DNA of 64,000 nt, from the NCBI GenBank assembly GCA_019636445.1, contig JAHBXO010000013.1, forward strand, positions 62,001 through 126,000, given 5' to 3'. The position numbers were made by a program, and so were the translations under genes. Positions 25,641 to 34,801 of the stretch are shown here, piece by piece. This DNA is from Gemmataceae bacterium (GTDB lineage Bacteria > Planctomycetota > Planctomycetia > Gemmatales > Gemmataceae). Numbering within the stretch: the first letter of the stretch is position 1; each line of letters starts with the position of its first letter. The notes under the pieces are model-generated. The model was not told the DNA's origin. It worked only from the letters and a program-made list of their open reading frames with translations, and made no database searches.

Positions 25641-26546
25641 ATGGCCGAAGTCGTCGTCGAAACCCGAAGCCTCACCAAGATTTACCGCGATTTCTGGGGC
25701 CGAAAGAAGAAAACCGCCCTCAACGCCCTCGACCTCACCATCGAAAAGGGCGAAATCTTCGGCCTGCTCGGGCCGAACGGCTCCGGCAAAACCACCACCA
25801 TCAAACTCCTCCTCGGCCTGCTGTTCCCCTCCGGCGGGGACGCCTTCGTCTTCGGTCAGCCGGCCGCGAAGGTCGAAAAGAACGAAAAGATCGGCTACCT
25901 GCCGGAAGAATCGTACCTGTACCGCTTCCTCAACGCCGAGGAAACGCTCGATTTCTACGGCCGGCTCTTCAACATCTCCTCCAGCGTCCGCGAGAAGCGC
26001 GCCGCCGAGCTGATCGACATGGTCGGCCTGTCGCGCGACAAGAAACGCATCCTCCGCGAATATTCCAAGGGCATGCGGCAGCGCATCGGCCTCGCGCAGG
26101 CGCTCATCAACGACCCCGACCTCGTCATCCTTGATGAACCGACCTCCGGCCTCGACCCCGAAGGGACCCGCTGGATGAAGGACCTCATCCTCGACCTGAA
26201 GAAGAAGGGGAAGACGATCCTGATGTGCAGCCACCGCCTCGAAGACGTTCAGGACGTCTGCGGGCGGATCGCGATTCTTCACAACGGGGACCTGCAGGAA
26301 CTCGGCGCGGTCGAAAAGCTGGTGGAAGACCAGCAGCGCGTGCAGATCCAGGCGAGCGGACTGCAACTGACCCCGGCGCTCGAGAACGACCTGCGGGGCG
26401 TGATCGAGAAGCACGGCGGCACCGTGGTGGACTACGGACACCCGAAGAGCACACTCGAAGACCTCTTCCTGCGGATCATCGAGGAATCGAAGGCGCGGCC
26501 CGGCCGCCGCTACCTGCCGCCGACCGACGCGGCGGCGAAGAGCTGA
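25641..26546 (+). CDS. ABC transporter ATP-binding protein (ABC-2 type exporter)
   Basis: 301 residues from the ATG at 25641 ([15 protein letters not shown]); an upstream in-frame start at 25593 would add a non-conserved stretch. Walker A is [12 protein letters not shown], the signature is [15 protein letters not shown], Walker B is [15 protein letters not shown] and the switch His is in MCSHRLEDV. The C-terminal ~80 residues ([18 protein letters not shown]) are the extra domain common in CcmA/NatA-like exporters. The ABC-2 permease follows 48 bases downstream. The transported substrate cannot be told. Confidence 0.95.
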   Translation: MAEVVVETRSLTKIYRDFWGRKKKTALNALDLTIEKGEIFGLLGPNGSGKTTTIKLLLGLLFPSGGDAFVFGQPAAKVEKNEKIGYLPEESYLYRFLNAEETLDFYGRLFNISSSVREKRAAELIDMVGLSRDKKRILREYSKGMRQRIGLAQALINDPDLVILDEPTSGLDPEGTRWMKDLILDLKKKGKTILMCSHRLEDVQDVCGRIAILHNGDLQELGAVEKLVEDQQRVQIQASGLQLTPALENDLRGVIEKHGGTVVDYGHPKSTLEDLFLRIIEESKARPGRRYLPPTDAAAKS

Positions 26547-26594
26547 TCGTCGTTCCGATCCCCGTCTTCCGTCCTCTGACTTCTGAGATTCGCG

Positions 26595-28637
26595 ATGACC
26601 GGCCCGGCCTTGTTCGGCATTCTGATCCTCGACCGCGAACCGCTCGCGTTCCAGCACCTGCCCGGCCTCGTGCAGGTCTGGCTGCAGGACGCCGGCGGAT
26701 TCGCCGCCGTCGGGCTGTTCGCGTACCTCCTGACCGCGATCTGGGGCACATCCGACAACTCCGAATCGACGAAGCTGCGCATGCCGTTGTCGTCGTCGAT
26801 GCTGCTGATGGCGGTGGTGTCGCTATTGTGCTACGCCGCCTTCGCGGCCTGCTTCATCGCCGGCATCGGCAAGGAAATCCAGGAACAACGATCCGCGGCG
26901 ATCGCCACGGAAGCGATGGCGTACGTGCCCCCGAAGCTCTCGCTGCGGCCTCAGCCGTTGCTGCTCGCCGCCGGGGGGCTGTTCGCGCTGCTGGGGCTGG
27001 GCCAGCCGTTCGTCCGCGACCTGTTCAAGCTCCGCTTCCGCCGCATCTACGCGATCGCCAAGCTGAGTGTGAAGGAAGCCATCCGCAACCGGCTGTTCGT
27101 CGTGTTCCTCATCTTCATGGGCATTTTCCTGTTCCCGGTGAAGTGGTTCCTGCCAAACAACAAGCCCGAAGACGAAATCCGCCTGACGCTGGACGTGACG
27201 GCGTTCGCCAGCACGCTGTTGCTGCTGGTACCGGCCGTGATCATTTCGGCGTTCCGCATCCCGGACGACATCAAGCAACAGACGATCTACACGATCGTGA
27301 CGAAGCCGGTGGAGCGGTTTGAAATCGTGCTGGGCCGGTTCCTCGGTTTCGTCACGCTGATCTCGATCGCGCTGGGGCTGATGACGCTGGTCGGCTGGGT
27401 CTACATCACGTTCGGGACGACGTTCGACCCGAAGGCCGTCGAGGAAAGCCAGCGGGCACGCGTGCCGATCCGCGGAAAGATCGACTTCAAGGCGAAGAAA
27501 GAAGATTACGTCGGCGTGAACGTGGGTCGCGAGTTCGAATACCGCAAGTATATCGGCGGTTCGAAGTCGACCTCCGAACGGGCGCTCTGGTCGTTCGATG
27601 CGGTTCCGGCGTCGCTGGCGGATCCGGGCCGGGATTCCGTTCCGTGCGAATTCACCTTCGACATCTTCCGGCTGACCAAGGGGGAAGAAAACCGGGGCGT
27701 GGACATCAACATCCGCGTGGTGACGTGGCAGTGCGGCCAGGAGCCGCCGCCCGCGGACGTGAAGGACGGGCTGTGGCGCTGGACCGATTCCGCCAAGCAG
27801 GCGGCGTATGAAGCGAAGCGGAACGCGATCGACGAGAAGCTGCGGAAGAAGGAAGTCGGCGGTCCGAACGCCCCGCCGTCGCTGGCATACGCGAAGCCGG
27901 AAGTGCCGGAGGCGTGGAAGCTCGCCGACGGGCTGGCGGAGGAATTCGGGTTCTACGAGGTCGGCTCGGTCGAAGTGTACGACTACCACCCCGCGTCGAT
28001 CCGCATCCCGTCCGGGCTGTTCCGCAACGCCCGCGCGGGCACGCCGCCCGGCGGAGCGCCGCGCGTCACGGTCTACGTGAAGTGTCTTTCCGGCGGCCAG
28101 ATGCTCGGCATGGCGCAGGGCGATCTCTACCTGATGGACAGCGAGCGATCGTTCAGCGAGAACTACTTCAAGAACGCCGTCGGCCTCTTCTGCCGGGCGC
28201 TCATCCTCGTGGGCATCGCGGTCACGCTCAGCACGTACCTCTCGGGCGTGATCTCGCTGCTGGCGACGATGTTCCTGTACATCAGCGCCTACTTTTCCGA
28301 GCACTTGCGGGACGTGGCGACGGGCCAGAGCACCGGCGGCGGTCCGTTCGAATCGCTCACGCGGTTGCTCTCCGCCAGCACGCCGACGGCGCAACTCGAC
28401 GAAACGGCCACCAAGACCACCATCGACATCGGCGACCGGATCTTCCAGTGGGTGTTCCGCCGCTACGAGAACGTGGTGCCGAACATCGACGCGTTCACCT
28501 GGACGAACTACCTGAAGGAAGGCTTCAACATCAACGTCGAGTACCTGATCGTGAACGCGATCATCCTGTTCGGCTACCTGCTGCCGTGGGCGTTGCTGTC
28601 GTATTACCTGATCCGCAACCGCGAAGTGGCGGCGTAA
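26595..28637 (+). CDS. ABC-2 type permease with large extracytoplasmic insert
   Basis: 680 residues. About two helices at 30-90, one at ~118-135, then a cluster at ~165-290 containing the ABC-2 signature region (IYAIAKLSVKEAIRNRLFVVF, VTKPVERFEIVLGRFLGF), a long soluble insert at ~300-520, and further helices at ~530-570 and ~650-675. The insert has beta-rich stretches (VPCEFTFDIFRLTKGEENRG) and is probably outside the cytoplasm. It works with the ATPase immediately upstream. Planctomycete genomes carry this gene trio (ATPase, permease, membrane-anchored helper) repeatedly, and the next gene completes it. Confidence 0.9.
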   Translation: MTGPALFGILILDREPLAFQHLPGLVQVWLQDAGGFAAVGLFAYLLTAIWGTSDNSESTKLRMPLSSSMLLMAVVSLLCYAAFAACFIAGIGKEIQEQRSAAIATEAMAYVPPKLSLRPQPLLLAAGGLFALLGLGQPFVRDLFKLRFRRIYAIAKLSVKEAIRNRLFVVFLIFMGIFLFPVKWFLPNNKPEDEIRLTLDVTAFASTLLLLVPAVIISAFRIPDDIKQQTIYTIVTKPVERFEIVLGRFLGFVTLISIALGLMTLVGWVYITFGTTFDPKAVEESQRARVPIRGKIDFKAKKEDYVGVNVGREFEYRKYIGGSKSTSERALWSFDAVPASLADPGRDSVPCEFTFDIFRLTKGEENRGVDINIRVVTWQCGQEPPPADVKDGLWRWTDSAKQAAYEAKRNAIDEKLRKKEVGGPNAPPSLAYAKPEVPEAWKLADGLAEEFGFYEVGSVEVYDYHPASIRIPSGLFRNARAGTPPGGAPRVTVYVKCLSGGQMLGMAQGDLYLMDSERSFSENYFKNAVGLFCRALILVGIAVTLSTYLSGVISLLATMFLYISAYFSEHLRDVATGQSTGGGPFESLTRLLSASTPTAQLDETATKTTIDIGDRIFQWVFRRYENVVPNIDAFTWTNYLKEGFNINVEYLIVNAIILFGYLLPWALLSYYLIRNREVAA

Positions 28638-28640
28638 CAT

Positions 28641-28716
28641 GGCGAGCGGGGGGCGTCAGCCCCCTGATTCTCGTATCGCTCGAACAGAATCAGGGGGCTG
28701 ACGCCCCCCGCTCGCC
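28641..28716. repeat. Perfect 29-bp inverted repeat (GGCGTCAGCCCCCTGATT type)
   Basis: Bases 28641-28669 are the exact reverse complement of 28688-28716, with an 18-base loop. It starts 3 bases after the permease stop and ends 26 bases before the next start. It could be a strong terminator or attenuator inside the operon, but its sequence is typical of dispersed planctomycete palindromes. Confidence 0.88.
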
Positions 28717-28742
28717 AAATCGTTCTCGGAGCTCCTGCTACC

Positions 28743-30962
28743 ATGGCCAACCCGTTCCAGAAAGCCGTGACGCGCCGGAAGTGGACCTACTTCCTGCTCA
28801 TCATCGGGCTGTTCACGCTGAGCCTGTTCTGGCGCGGCAAGATCCCCCTGCCACTGGCGAACGAGGATCGGGCCACTTACCTGAACCAACTGCGCCGCGG
28901 CGGGGCGGACGAGGCGGTCGCGCCCGAGCCGGCGACGAACGCCGTGGCGGCGGCGGCGGACTGGCTCTATAGCCGGACCATCGAGAAGCAGGCCAGCGCC
29001 GACGCGCTCGAACTCCGCGAACTCGAACAGGGCGACCCGGAGATCACCAGCACCGCGATGCGTCTGGGCACGCTCGGCTCTCGCGGCTTCGTCATCACGG
29101 CGCTCTGGAAGGCCGCCATCGAGAAGTTCAAGCGCAACGAATGGCATGAATTCGAGTTCCTCGTCCGCACCGTCACCCGCCTCCAGCCGAACTTCACCAC
29201 GCCCTGGATCTATCAGAGCTGGAACCTGTCGTACAACGTGTCGGTCGAGAACGATCGCCTCAACGACATGTACTTCTACATCACCCGCGGCATCGAACTG
29301 CTGGCGGAAGGCGAGCGCATGAACCGAAAATCCCCGGACATGCGCTACCAGATCGGCTTCTACTACCAGAACAAATTCAGTGTCTCGGACAAGGTGCGCA
29401 CGCTGTCGTCGCTGTTCCAGCTGAGCAACATCCCGCCCGGGGAGCGCAACGCAAAGCTGTTCCGCAAGGACGGTCAGATCGACCTCGCCGAGTTCGGCGA
29501 CTTCGCCCGCAAGAACCCGCAGCTCTGCCGCCGCCTCTACGACCAGTTGGGGTACACGCGGCCCGAGCAGATCGTGCAGTTCCTCGAAGACAACCAGAAC
29601 GTGCCGACGCGCTTCGACAAGAACCGCAACGACCGGCTCTTTCCGGCGGAACAGCAGTTCCCGGCCCTGCCGATCAAGCTGCCGGAGTCGGGTTCGGCCA
29701 AGGCGCTTGCCGACCGCTTCCGTTTCACGGCGATGGTCGCGCCGTCCGAGACGAACGACTCCTTCGACGCCTTCCAGGCGGCCGGGGCGTGGTACGCGTA
29801 CTCCATGGAGCCGTTGCCGCCGACGCCGGCGAGCGGCCTGCCGGAATACGCCCCCGACCTGAAGGGGGTCGACCGCTTCAAGTACCGCATCCCGAAATCG
29901 CCGATGCTGATCCTGTTCCGCCAGGCGTGTCCGCGGGCGCAGACCTATCGCGCCGAGCGCCACACCAAGGAAGGCTGGTTCGACGCCGACTCGAAATGGC
30001 GGCCGGACCTCCGCGCCGACTCCGAGGCCGACCGCTGGTTCCCCCGCGGCGTCGACGGGGTGCTCGAGACCCCCTCGAATTCCCAGGTCGAATGGGATCG
30101 CGCCTTTTCCCTCTGGTCCGACCACGCGCGCCTCAACGGCCTGCGCCTCTCGCCGGAAACCCTCGCCAACCTCGAGCGCGACGCCCAGGGCGTGCCGGAC
30201 GATTACGGCCTGCTCAACATGGACGAAGAGCAGTTGAAGATGCGCGGGCTGACCAAGCGCGGCCGCGACGCCCGCATGGCGTTGCGCACCTATTACCAGC
30301 AACTGCCGGTTACGAACATCGAGTACTTCGTGAGCAGCAGCGAAACCGAGCGGGACCCGATCATGATCGACGCCCGCAAGAAGCTGATGGAGGCCAAGCA
30401 GGCCGATACCGCCGGGGACAAACCCAGCGCCAAGAAACTGTATGCGGAAGGGATCAACCTCTACCGCCAGGCGCTGCGCCGGTTTCCCGCGTACCACCGC
30501 AACCGCTCGCAGAAAGCCGAGGAGGATCTCCTCGAAACGCAAATGCAGCTGACGCGCCTGCTCGAACTGGATCCGGAAGTCGATTCGCTCGCCCGCAAGA
30601 TGAGCGTGGCGGCCCGGGGCGTCATCACCGGCGCCGACGAAGACGCCCTTCGCCAGATCATCGCGTTGAACCTGGCGCGTCGCGTTGCGGGTACGCTGGT
30701 CACGGTCCTCGACCCTCGCGTAGTCGCGCGGGCCGCCGAACTCGTGAAGGCCGCGGCTACCGACCCCACGGTGAAGCAACGAATCCCCGTCGTGGCTCAA
30801 GGCCCCGACGCGGTCGCCCGCTGGCTCGTGACCGAAGGCGAATACAAGTATCTCTGGGACTATGTGACCGACGGCTCGGAAACGGACGAAAACCGCTGGA
30901 TCTCCAAGGACAACGAACGACAGTTGCTCGACCGGATGCGGAACATCGCTCCGGGAGGGTGA
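28743..30962 (+). CDS. Conserved membrane-anchored protein linked to the ABC-2 exporter, unknown function
   Basis: 739 residues. A single N-terminal helix (WTYFLLIIGLFTLSLFW) anchors a large outer domain of mostly helical, TPR-like character (FLVRTVTRLQPNFTTPWIYQ, YFYITRGIELLAEGERMNRK). Later stretches include long charged helices (KLMEAKQADTAGDKPSAKKL then YAEGINLYRQALRRFPAYH). It begins 105 bases after the permease and is on the same strand. In planctomycetes a protein of this design is regularly next to ABC-2 exporters, which suggests it organises or receives the exported material. No catalytic motif is visible. A function cannot be given. Confidence 0.8.
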   Translation: MANPFQKAVTRRKWTYFLLIIGLFTLSLFWRGKIPLPLANEDRATYLNQLRRGGADEAVAPEPATNAVAAAADWLYSRTIEKQASADALELRELEQGDPEITSTAMRLGTLGSRGFVITALWKAAIEKFKRNEWHEFEFLVRTVTRLQPNFTTPWIYQSWNLSYNVSVENDRLNDMYFYITRGIELLAEGERMNRKSPDMRYQIGFYYQNKFSVSDKVRTLSSLFQLSNIPPGERNAKLFRKDGQIDLAEFGDFARKNPQLCRRLYDQLGYTRPEQIVQFLEDNQNVPTRFDKNRNDRLFPAEQQFPALPIKLPESGSAKALADRFRFTAMVAPSETNDSFDAFQAAGAWYAYSMEPLPPTPASGLPEYAPDLKGVDRFKYRIPKSPMLILFRQACPRAQTYRAERHTKEGWFDADSKWRPDLRADSEADRWFPRGVDGVLETPSNSQVEWDRAFSLWSDHARLNGLRLSPETLANLERDAQGVPDDYGLLNMDEEQLKMRGLTKRGRDARMALRTYYQQLPVTNIEYFVSSSETERDPIMIDARKKLMEAKQADTAGDKPSAKKLYAEGINLYRQALRRFPAYHRNRSQKAEEDLLETQMQLTRLLELDPEVDSLARKMSVAARGVITGADEDALRQIIALNLARRVAGTLVTVLDPRVVARAAELVKAAATDPTVKQRIPVVAQGPDAVARWLVTEGEYKYLWDYVTDGSETDENRWISKDNERQLLDRMRNIAPGG

Positions 30963-30968
30963 TCCCCC

Positions 30969-31727
30969 TCAACTGTTGTCGCTCGCCGGACCCGGCACGG
31001 GATCGTCCCATGCCGGGCCGCTCGATTCGTCGGTTACGCTCTCCACGGACTCACCCAACCGCCAGCCCGCGATCTCCGGGAACGTGTCCGCCACCGTGCC
31101 AATTTGATCGAGCGTCAGTTCCTCCACGCGAGTTCCCGGATCGAGCCGGGCATTTTCCAGGATCCTCTGCACCGCGTCCGGGCCTGCCTCCGCCGGCAGT
31201 TGCATCCGCAGCGCCTCTTCCAGCGTGTGGCTCGGATATTCCTGCCGCAAATACACCACCATCGCGCCCCGGCCAGCGGCCTCGTCCTCGAAGATCGCGT
31301 ACTCCCCATCGCACGAGATCGCGCCATAACGCGACAGTCGATCGTCGCAGCGGATGTAACCGGGGTTGTTGTTCCGCCAGCCCACCGAACCGCCGACGCG
31401 CGTCTCGTTCCGGTAGCGCACCATCGGCTCGCCGCGGGAATCCCGACCCGTCAGCGGTTTGACGATCTTCGGCTCGCGATGGCCTCGCTTGTTGAGCAGG
31501 TCGCGTTCGATCTGCCACGCCGCCTCGACGCTCCGCGCCTGCCGAGCCTTTCGCGACGCGTCCCGTGCCGCGTCCGCCCCGGCCGTATCGCCGGCATTCC
31601 GGCAGCGATCCCCGAACCGATCGATCCGATCGGCCACGTCCTCGATCGATTCCTCCGAACCGCTCGAACGGCGACTCGACGCCTTCGAACCGAAGAGCAG
31701 ATTCAAAAGCCAGCGGATCAGGCCCAT
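30969..31727 (-). CDS. NNPG-domain protein resembling phage virion/tail or peptidoglycan-associated proteins
   Basis: 252 residues. The N-terminus has a short hydrophobic stretch (MGLIRWLLNLLF) then a Ser/Arg-rich, helical linker. Residues ~115-175 contain GWRNNNPGYIRCDDRL and EYAIFEDEAAGRGAMVVYLR, the pattern of the NNPGN domain found in phage tail or structural proteins and some bacterial effectors. The domain is recognised by motif only. It sits 9 bases downstream of a glycosyltransferase-like gene on the same strand and converges with the exporter operon with a 6-base gap. It may be a remnant of the phage-like material seen at 17.6-22.9 kb. Confidence 0.65.
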   Translation of the reverse strand: MGLIRWLLNLLFGSKASSRRSSGSEESIEDVADRIDRFGDRCRNAGDTAGADAARDASRKARQARSVEAAWQIERDLLNKRGHREPKIVKPLTGRDSRGEPMVRYRNETRVGGSVGWRNNNPGYIRCDDRLSRYGAISCDGEYAIFEDEAAGRGAMVVYLRQEYPSHTLEEALRMQLPAEAGPDAVQRILENARLDPGTRVEELTLDQIGTVADTFPEIAGWRLGESVESVTDESSGPAWDDPVPGPASDNS

Positions 31728-31736
31728 GATCGTCCC

Positions 31737-32699
31737 TCAGCGGTTGGGGTTGCCGTCCTCGTTCCGGTGGCCGAAGTAGTCCCGCGCCCACTGGTGCAAC
31801 GCCGGTTTGCGGCTGCTCCATTCCCAGCAACCGCTCGCTCCGACGCGAACGTCGGCGGCCGGATCGAATCCGAACTCCGCCAGCTCGCGGTTGCGGAGGA
31901 CGTAGCGCCGGTTCTCGATGTCGCCGTGCCAGAGGTGCAGCACGGTGCCCGGCACGCAGCCGAGCGCCGCGCGCACGTCGCGGTACTGGCGCTTCGCCCA
32001 GGCGGCGAAGTAGTCGCGGTGCCGGTTGTTGTCCCCAATGATGCGCCGGATGCACGGCGAAGTCCAGTCCCCGCAGACGGCGTGCGCGATCATGTGGTCG
32101 CCGCTGCCGGCGATGCACGCGTCGTACAACCCGTGGGCGTCCAGCCAGTCCCGCCGCGCCGCCCACGCGAACCCGGTGTGCCCGTGCGCCGCGAAGTCGC
32201 CCGCCAGCAGTTGCTGAGGCTGCCGACGATACACGGCCGCGAAGCTCGCCCAGGCGTCCCCTTCGCCGGTGTAAGTCATGTGCCCGCGCGGCAGCCGGAT
32301 CGCGCGATCGAAGAGCTGCACGACCGGGAACTCGTCGAGGAGCTTCGCCGTCCGCACCGCCCAGTCCGGGCGCTCGAAGAGAATGTCGCCGTCGAGCCAC
32401 GCGACCTTCCGCACCGACTTTGGCAGTTCGGAGATGGCGAGGTTGAGTAGCCGTTCCTTCTGCCACATCAAATCGCGGCCGCGAACCCGTCGCACGTTCG
32501 GATCCGCCGGCAACTCGAAGGGTTCCGATCCGAATGCGCACTCGACCGTGACGAGCCGCAGCCCGCTCCCTTCCATGCGTTCGCGGAAGCGGTCGTAGTT
32601 CCAACGCTTGGTTCGATAGCCGTGGGAATTGAAATACGTCGTGAGCAGGACCAGGTCGGCGGCGGGATCGTAGCGCTCGGCGGCGGCGATGGTGGACAT
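31737..32699 (-). CDS. Glycosyltransferase-like protein
   Basis: 320 residues from the ATG at 32699. The order VLLTTYFNSHGYRTKRWNYD, then KVAWLDGDILFERPDW (a DxD-like motif within LDGDI), then GAGTGFAW-like HGHTGFAWAARRDWLDAHG and SGDHMIAHAVCGDW fits a GT-A type fold with a metal-binding acidic motif. Proteins of this type are found in planctomycete islands and some large phages. No signal peptide or membrane helix is seen, so it is probably cytoplasmic. It is paired with the NNPG protein (9-base gap), which could be its target (inference). The sugar donor is unknown. Confidence 0.72.
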   Translation of the reverse strand: MSTIAAAERYDPAADLVLLTTYFNSHGYRTKRWNYDRFRERMEGSGLRLVTVECAFGSEPFELPADPNVRRVRGRDLMWQKERLLNLAISELPKSVRKVAWLDGDILFERPDWAVRTAKLLDEFPVVQLFDRAIRLPRGHMTYTGEGDAWASFAAVYRRQPQQLLAGDFAAHGHTGFAWAARRDWLDAHGLYDACIAGSGDHMIAHAVCGDWTSPCIRRIIGDNNRHRDYFAAWAKRQYRDVRAALGCVPGTVLHLWHGDIENRRYVLRNRELAEFGFDPAADVRVGASGCWEWSSRKPALHQWARDYFGHRNEDGNPNR

Positions 32700-32716
32700 G
32701 GCAGGTGGGAAAAGAA

Positions 32717-32741
32717 GAAGCCCGGTCCTCGACCGGGCTTC
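32717..32741 (-). terminator. GC-rich hairpin after the ThuA-like gene
   Basis: An 11-bp stem GAAGCCCGGTC/GACCGGGCTTC with a 3-base loop lies 15 bases past the ThuA-like stop (minus strand). It is followed on that strand by TTCTTTTCCC, so it fits an intrinsic terminator. Confidence 0.75.
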
Positions 32742-32755
32742 AGAGATGCGATTAC

Positions 32756-33658
32756 TTACTTGATCTTTGCGCTCGGCGTCGCGTCGCCGGGGAGCTGCCC
32801 GGTCGCCCAGTTCAACCCGCCGAACAGGTGCTTCTGGAAGCCCGCGTCCTTCCAGACTTCCTTCATGTGGCCGAAGGCGGTGTAGAAGACCTTGCCCTTG
32901 CCTTCCTCCCGGCACCAGGCGAGGGCGTAGTCGTTGTCCTTGCGCAACTGGTTGGCGTTCGGTTTGAAGGAGCCGTCCTCGCAGCTGAAAATGATGTGCA
33001 GCTTCGAGCGGCTGTAGGGTTCGTCCTTGAAGATGTAGATTTCGTCCTTGTACGACTGGCCGTTGGTGAAGCCGGCGGCGGCGGGGTGCTTGGGGTCTTC
33101 GATCTTCACCTTCACGGTGGTGATGGGCGGGTGGGTCTTGAAGTACGCGCCGAGGAGTTCGCCGTAGGCGGTGAGGTTGTAGAGCGTGTCCGAGCCGCAG
33201 TGGGTGCCGGCGAAGGCGCCGCCGGCGCGGGTCCACTCGATCAGGTCGTTCAGTTCTTCCTTCGTCGTCGGGTTGCCGGTGGTGAAGAAGAGCACCGCGT
33301 GGAAGTTCTTCAACGTCTCCTTGTTGATCCGGCCGCAGTTCTCCTTCTCGACGGTCTTGCCGGTACGGGCGCGGTAGTCGGCGCTGTACTTCTCGAGGGC
33401 GGTCGTCGTGACTTCCGGGCCGTCCTTCTTCGGCTTGTACTTTACCTTGGCGTCCGGGTCGCCGGTGAATCGCCAGCAGGTCACGTCGTAGCCGTTCTTC
33501 GGGCCGATCTCCTTGAGGACATCCTCGGCGACGCCGATGGAGTCGTGGATGAAGCCGCCGCTGTGGGTGACGAGCAGGAGCTTTTTGTTCTCGGCGGTCG
33601 CGGCGAGCGAAGTGACCGCGACGAGTCCGAGCGTCAGCAGGAACCGGGTGATCCGCAT
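32756..33658 (-). CDS. Secreted ThuA-like protein
   Basis: 300 residues with signal peptide (RFLLTLGLVAVTSLAATAEN). The ThuA class I glutamine-amidotransferase-like fold is seen in KKLLLVTHSGGFIHDSI, FHAVLFFTTGNPTTKEELND, GGAFAGTHCGSDTLYN and the late YALAWCREEGKGKVFYTAFG. The Cys in GTHCGSD sits where amidotransferases have their nucleophile region, but ThuA proteins are not known as glutaminases; some act in trehalose or other sugar use. Secreted ThuA-like proteins are numerous in planctomycetes, probably for polysaccharide use. It is a single gene with its own terminator. Confidence 0.9.
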   Translation of the reverse strand: MRITRFLLTLGLVAVTSLAATAENKKLLLVTHSGGFIHDSIGVAEDVLKEIGPKNGYDVTCWRFTGDPDAKVKYKPKKDGPEVTTTALEKYSADYRARTGKTVEKENCGRINKETLKNFHAVLFFTTGNPTTKEELNDLIEWTRAGGAFAGTHCGSDTLYNLTAYGELLGAYFKTHPPITTVKVKIEDPKHPAAAGFTNGQSYKDEIYIFKDEPYSRSKLHIIFSCEDGSFKPNANQLRKDNDYALAWCREEGKGKVFYTAFGHMKEVWKDAGFQKHLFGGLNWATGQLPGDATPSAKIK

Positions 33659-33718
33659 GGGAATCTCCGATGGGGGAGGGAAGCCACGCGGTGCATTGTA
33701 GCGAAACGCCGCCGTCGC

Positions 33719-34552
33719 TCAGACGGCGACGAGGTCGCGGGACTCGTCCGCGAGGTGCGGCGGGTGCCAGTCGTGGCGCGCCAGCATTTCGCCATACTCG
33801 GCGAGGTTCGCGACGACGGTCTCGGGGCGATAGGCGTAGCGCACCAGGTCCTCGCGCCGGGTGCCGCCGCTGAGGACCAGCACGGTGTGGAAGCCGAGCT
33901 GCACGCCGCCGAGGATGTCGGTCTCCATCGTGTCGCCGATCATGATGGTCTCGTCGGTGGCGAGGCCGAGTTCCTTGCGGGCGGCGCGCATCATGACCGG
34001 GCTGGGCTTGCCGACGCTGAACGCCTTCACGCCGGTGGCGAGTTCGAGCATGGCGACCATCGCGCCGCAGCCGGGGCGGACGCCGCCGTTCTGCGTCGGG
34101 CAGTTCGGGTCGAGATTCGTCGCGATGAGCATCGCGCCGCCGTGGATCATGCGCGTGGCCGTCTCGACGAGTTCGAGGTTGAAGGTGCGCCCTTCGCCGA
34201 CGACGACGTAGTCGGGGTCGTGGTCGACGACGGCGTAGCCGTTCTGGTGGAGCGCGGTGAGCAGGCCGCCTTCGCCGATGACAAAGGCGGTGCCGTCGGG
34301 CTTCTGCTGCGCGAGGAAGCGCGCCGTGGCCATCGCGCTGGTGAAGACGTGCTGTTCCTCGACGTCGATGCCCATCCGCGAAAGCTTCGCGACGACGTCG
34401 CGCCGGGTGCGCTGGCTGTTGTTGGTGAGGAAGCGGAAGGGGATGTCGCGGTCCCGCAGTTGGCGGACGAACTCTCCGGCGCCGGGCAACAGCTCCGGGC
34501 CTCGGTACAGCACGCCGTCCATGTCGATGAGAAAGCCGAACGTCTCGTTCAT
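33719..34552 (-). CDS. HAD-IIA family phosphatase (NagD-like)
   Basis: 277 residues. The HAD motifs are all present: I FLIDMDGVLYRG (nucleophile Asp and acid Asp), II FLTNNSQRTR, III Lys in SVGKPSPVMM, IV MIGDTMETDI. The cap domain between motifs II and III is of the C2 type, as in NagD, AraL and p-nitrophenyl phosphatases. It should remove phosphate from a small sugar phosphate or nucleotide. The natural substrate cannot be predicted. It is divergent from the WD40 gene; the 249 bases between them hold both promoters. Confidence 0.93.
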   Translation of the reverse strand: MNETFGFLIDMDGVLYRGPELLPGAGEFVRQLRDRDIPFRFLTNNSQRTRRDVVAKLSRMGIDVEEQHVFTSAMATARFLAQQKPDGTAFVIGEGGLLTALHQNGYAVVDHDPDYVVVGEGRTFNLELVETATRMIHGGAMLIATNLDPNCPTQNGGVRPGCGAMVAMLELATGVKAFSVGKPSPVMMRAARKELGLATDETIMIGDTMETDILGGVQLGFHTVLVLSGGTRREDLVRYAYRPETVVANLAEYGEMLARHDWHPPHLADESRDLVAV

Positions 34553-34801
34553 GATTCCTTCGTGATCCTTGTGTCGGGTTGGCCCGGCGGCGGAGGGGGA
34601 GTGCCGTGGGCGATCCGGTCGTGAGAGGACGGACGGCGTGGGAGTTGCAGGTTCGATGCCAGAACGGAAAGGCTTGGATTCGTGGCCCGAATCGCGGCGC
34701 GGCTTCTACGGACTGCGCGCGAACTGGGCACCGGTGGCGCGGTTGCTCTCGCCAACGTCCGTCCGGCGCGGTCTAATTGCGCTACTCCCGGAGGGTGCCC
34801 G

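Noticed and set aside
34647..34660. tRNA-like GCAGGTTCGATGCC upstream of the WD40 gene
   Set aside because: The T-loop-like sequence has no matching 3' stem and no cloverleaf can be drawn around it.
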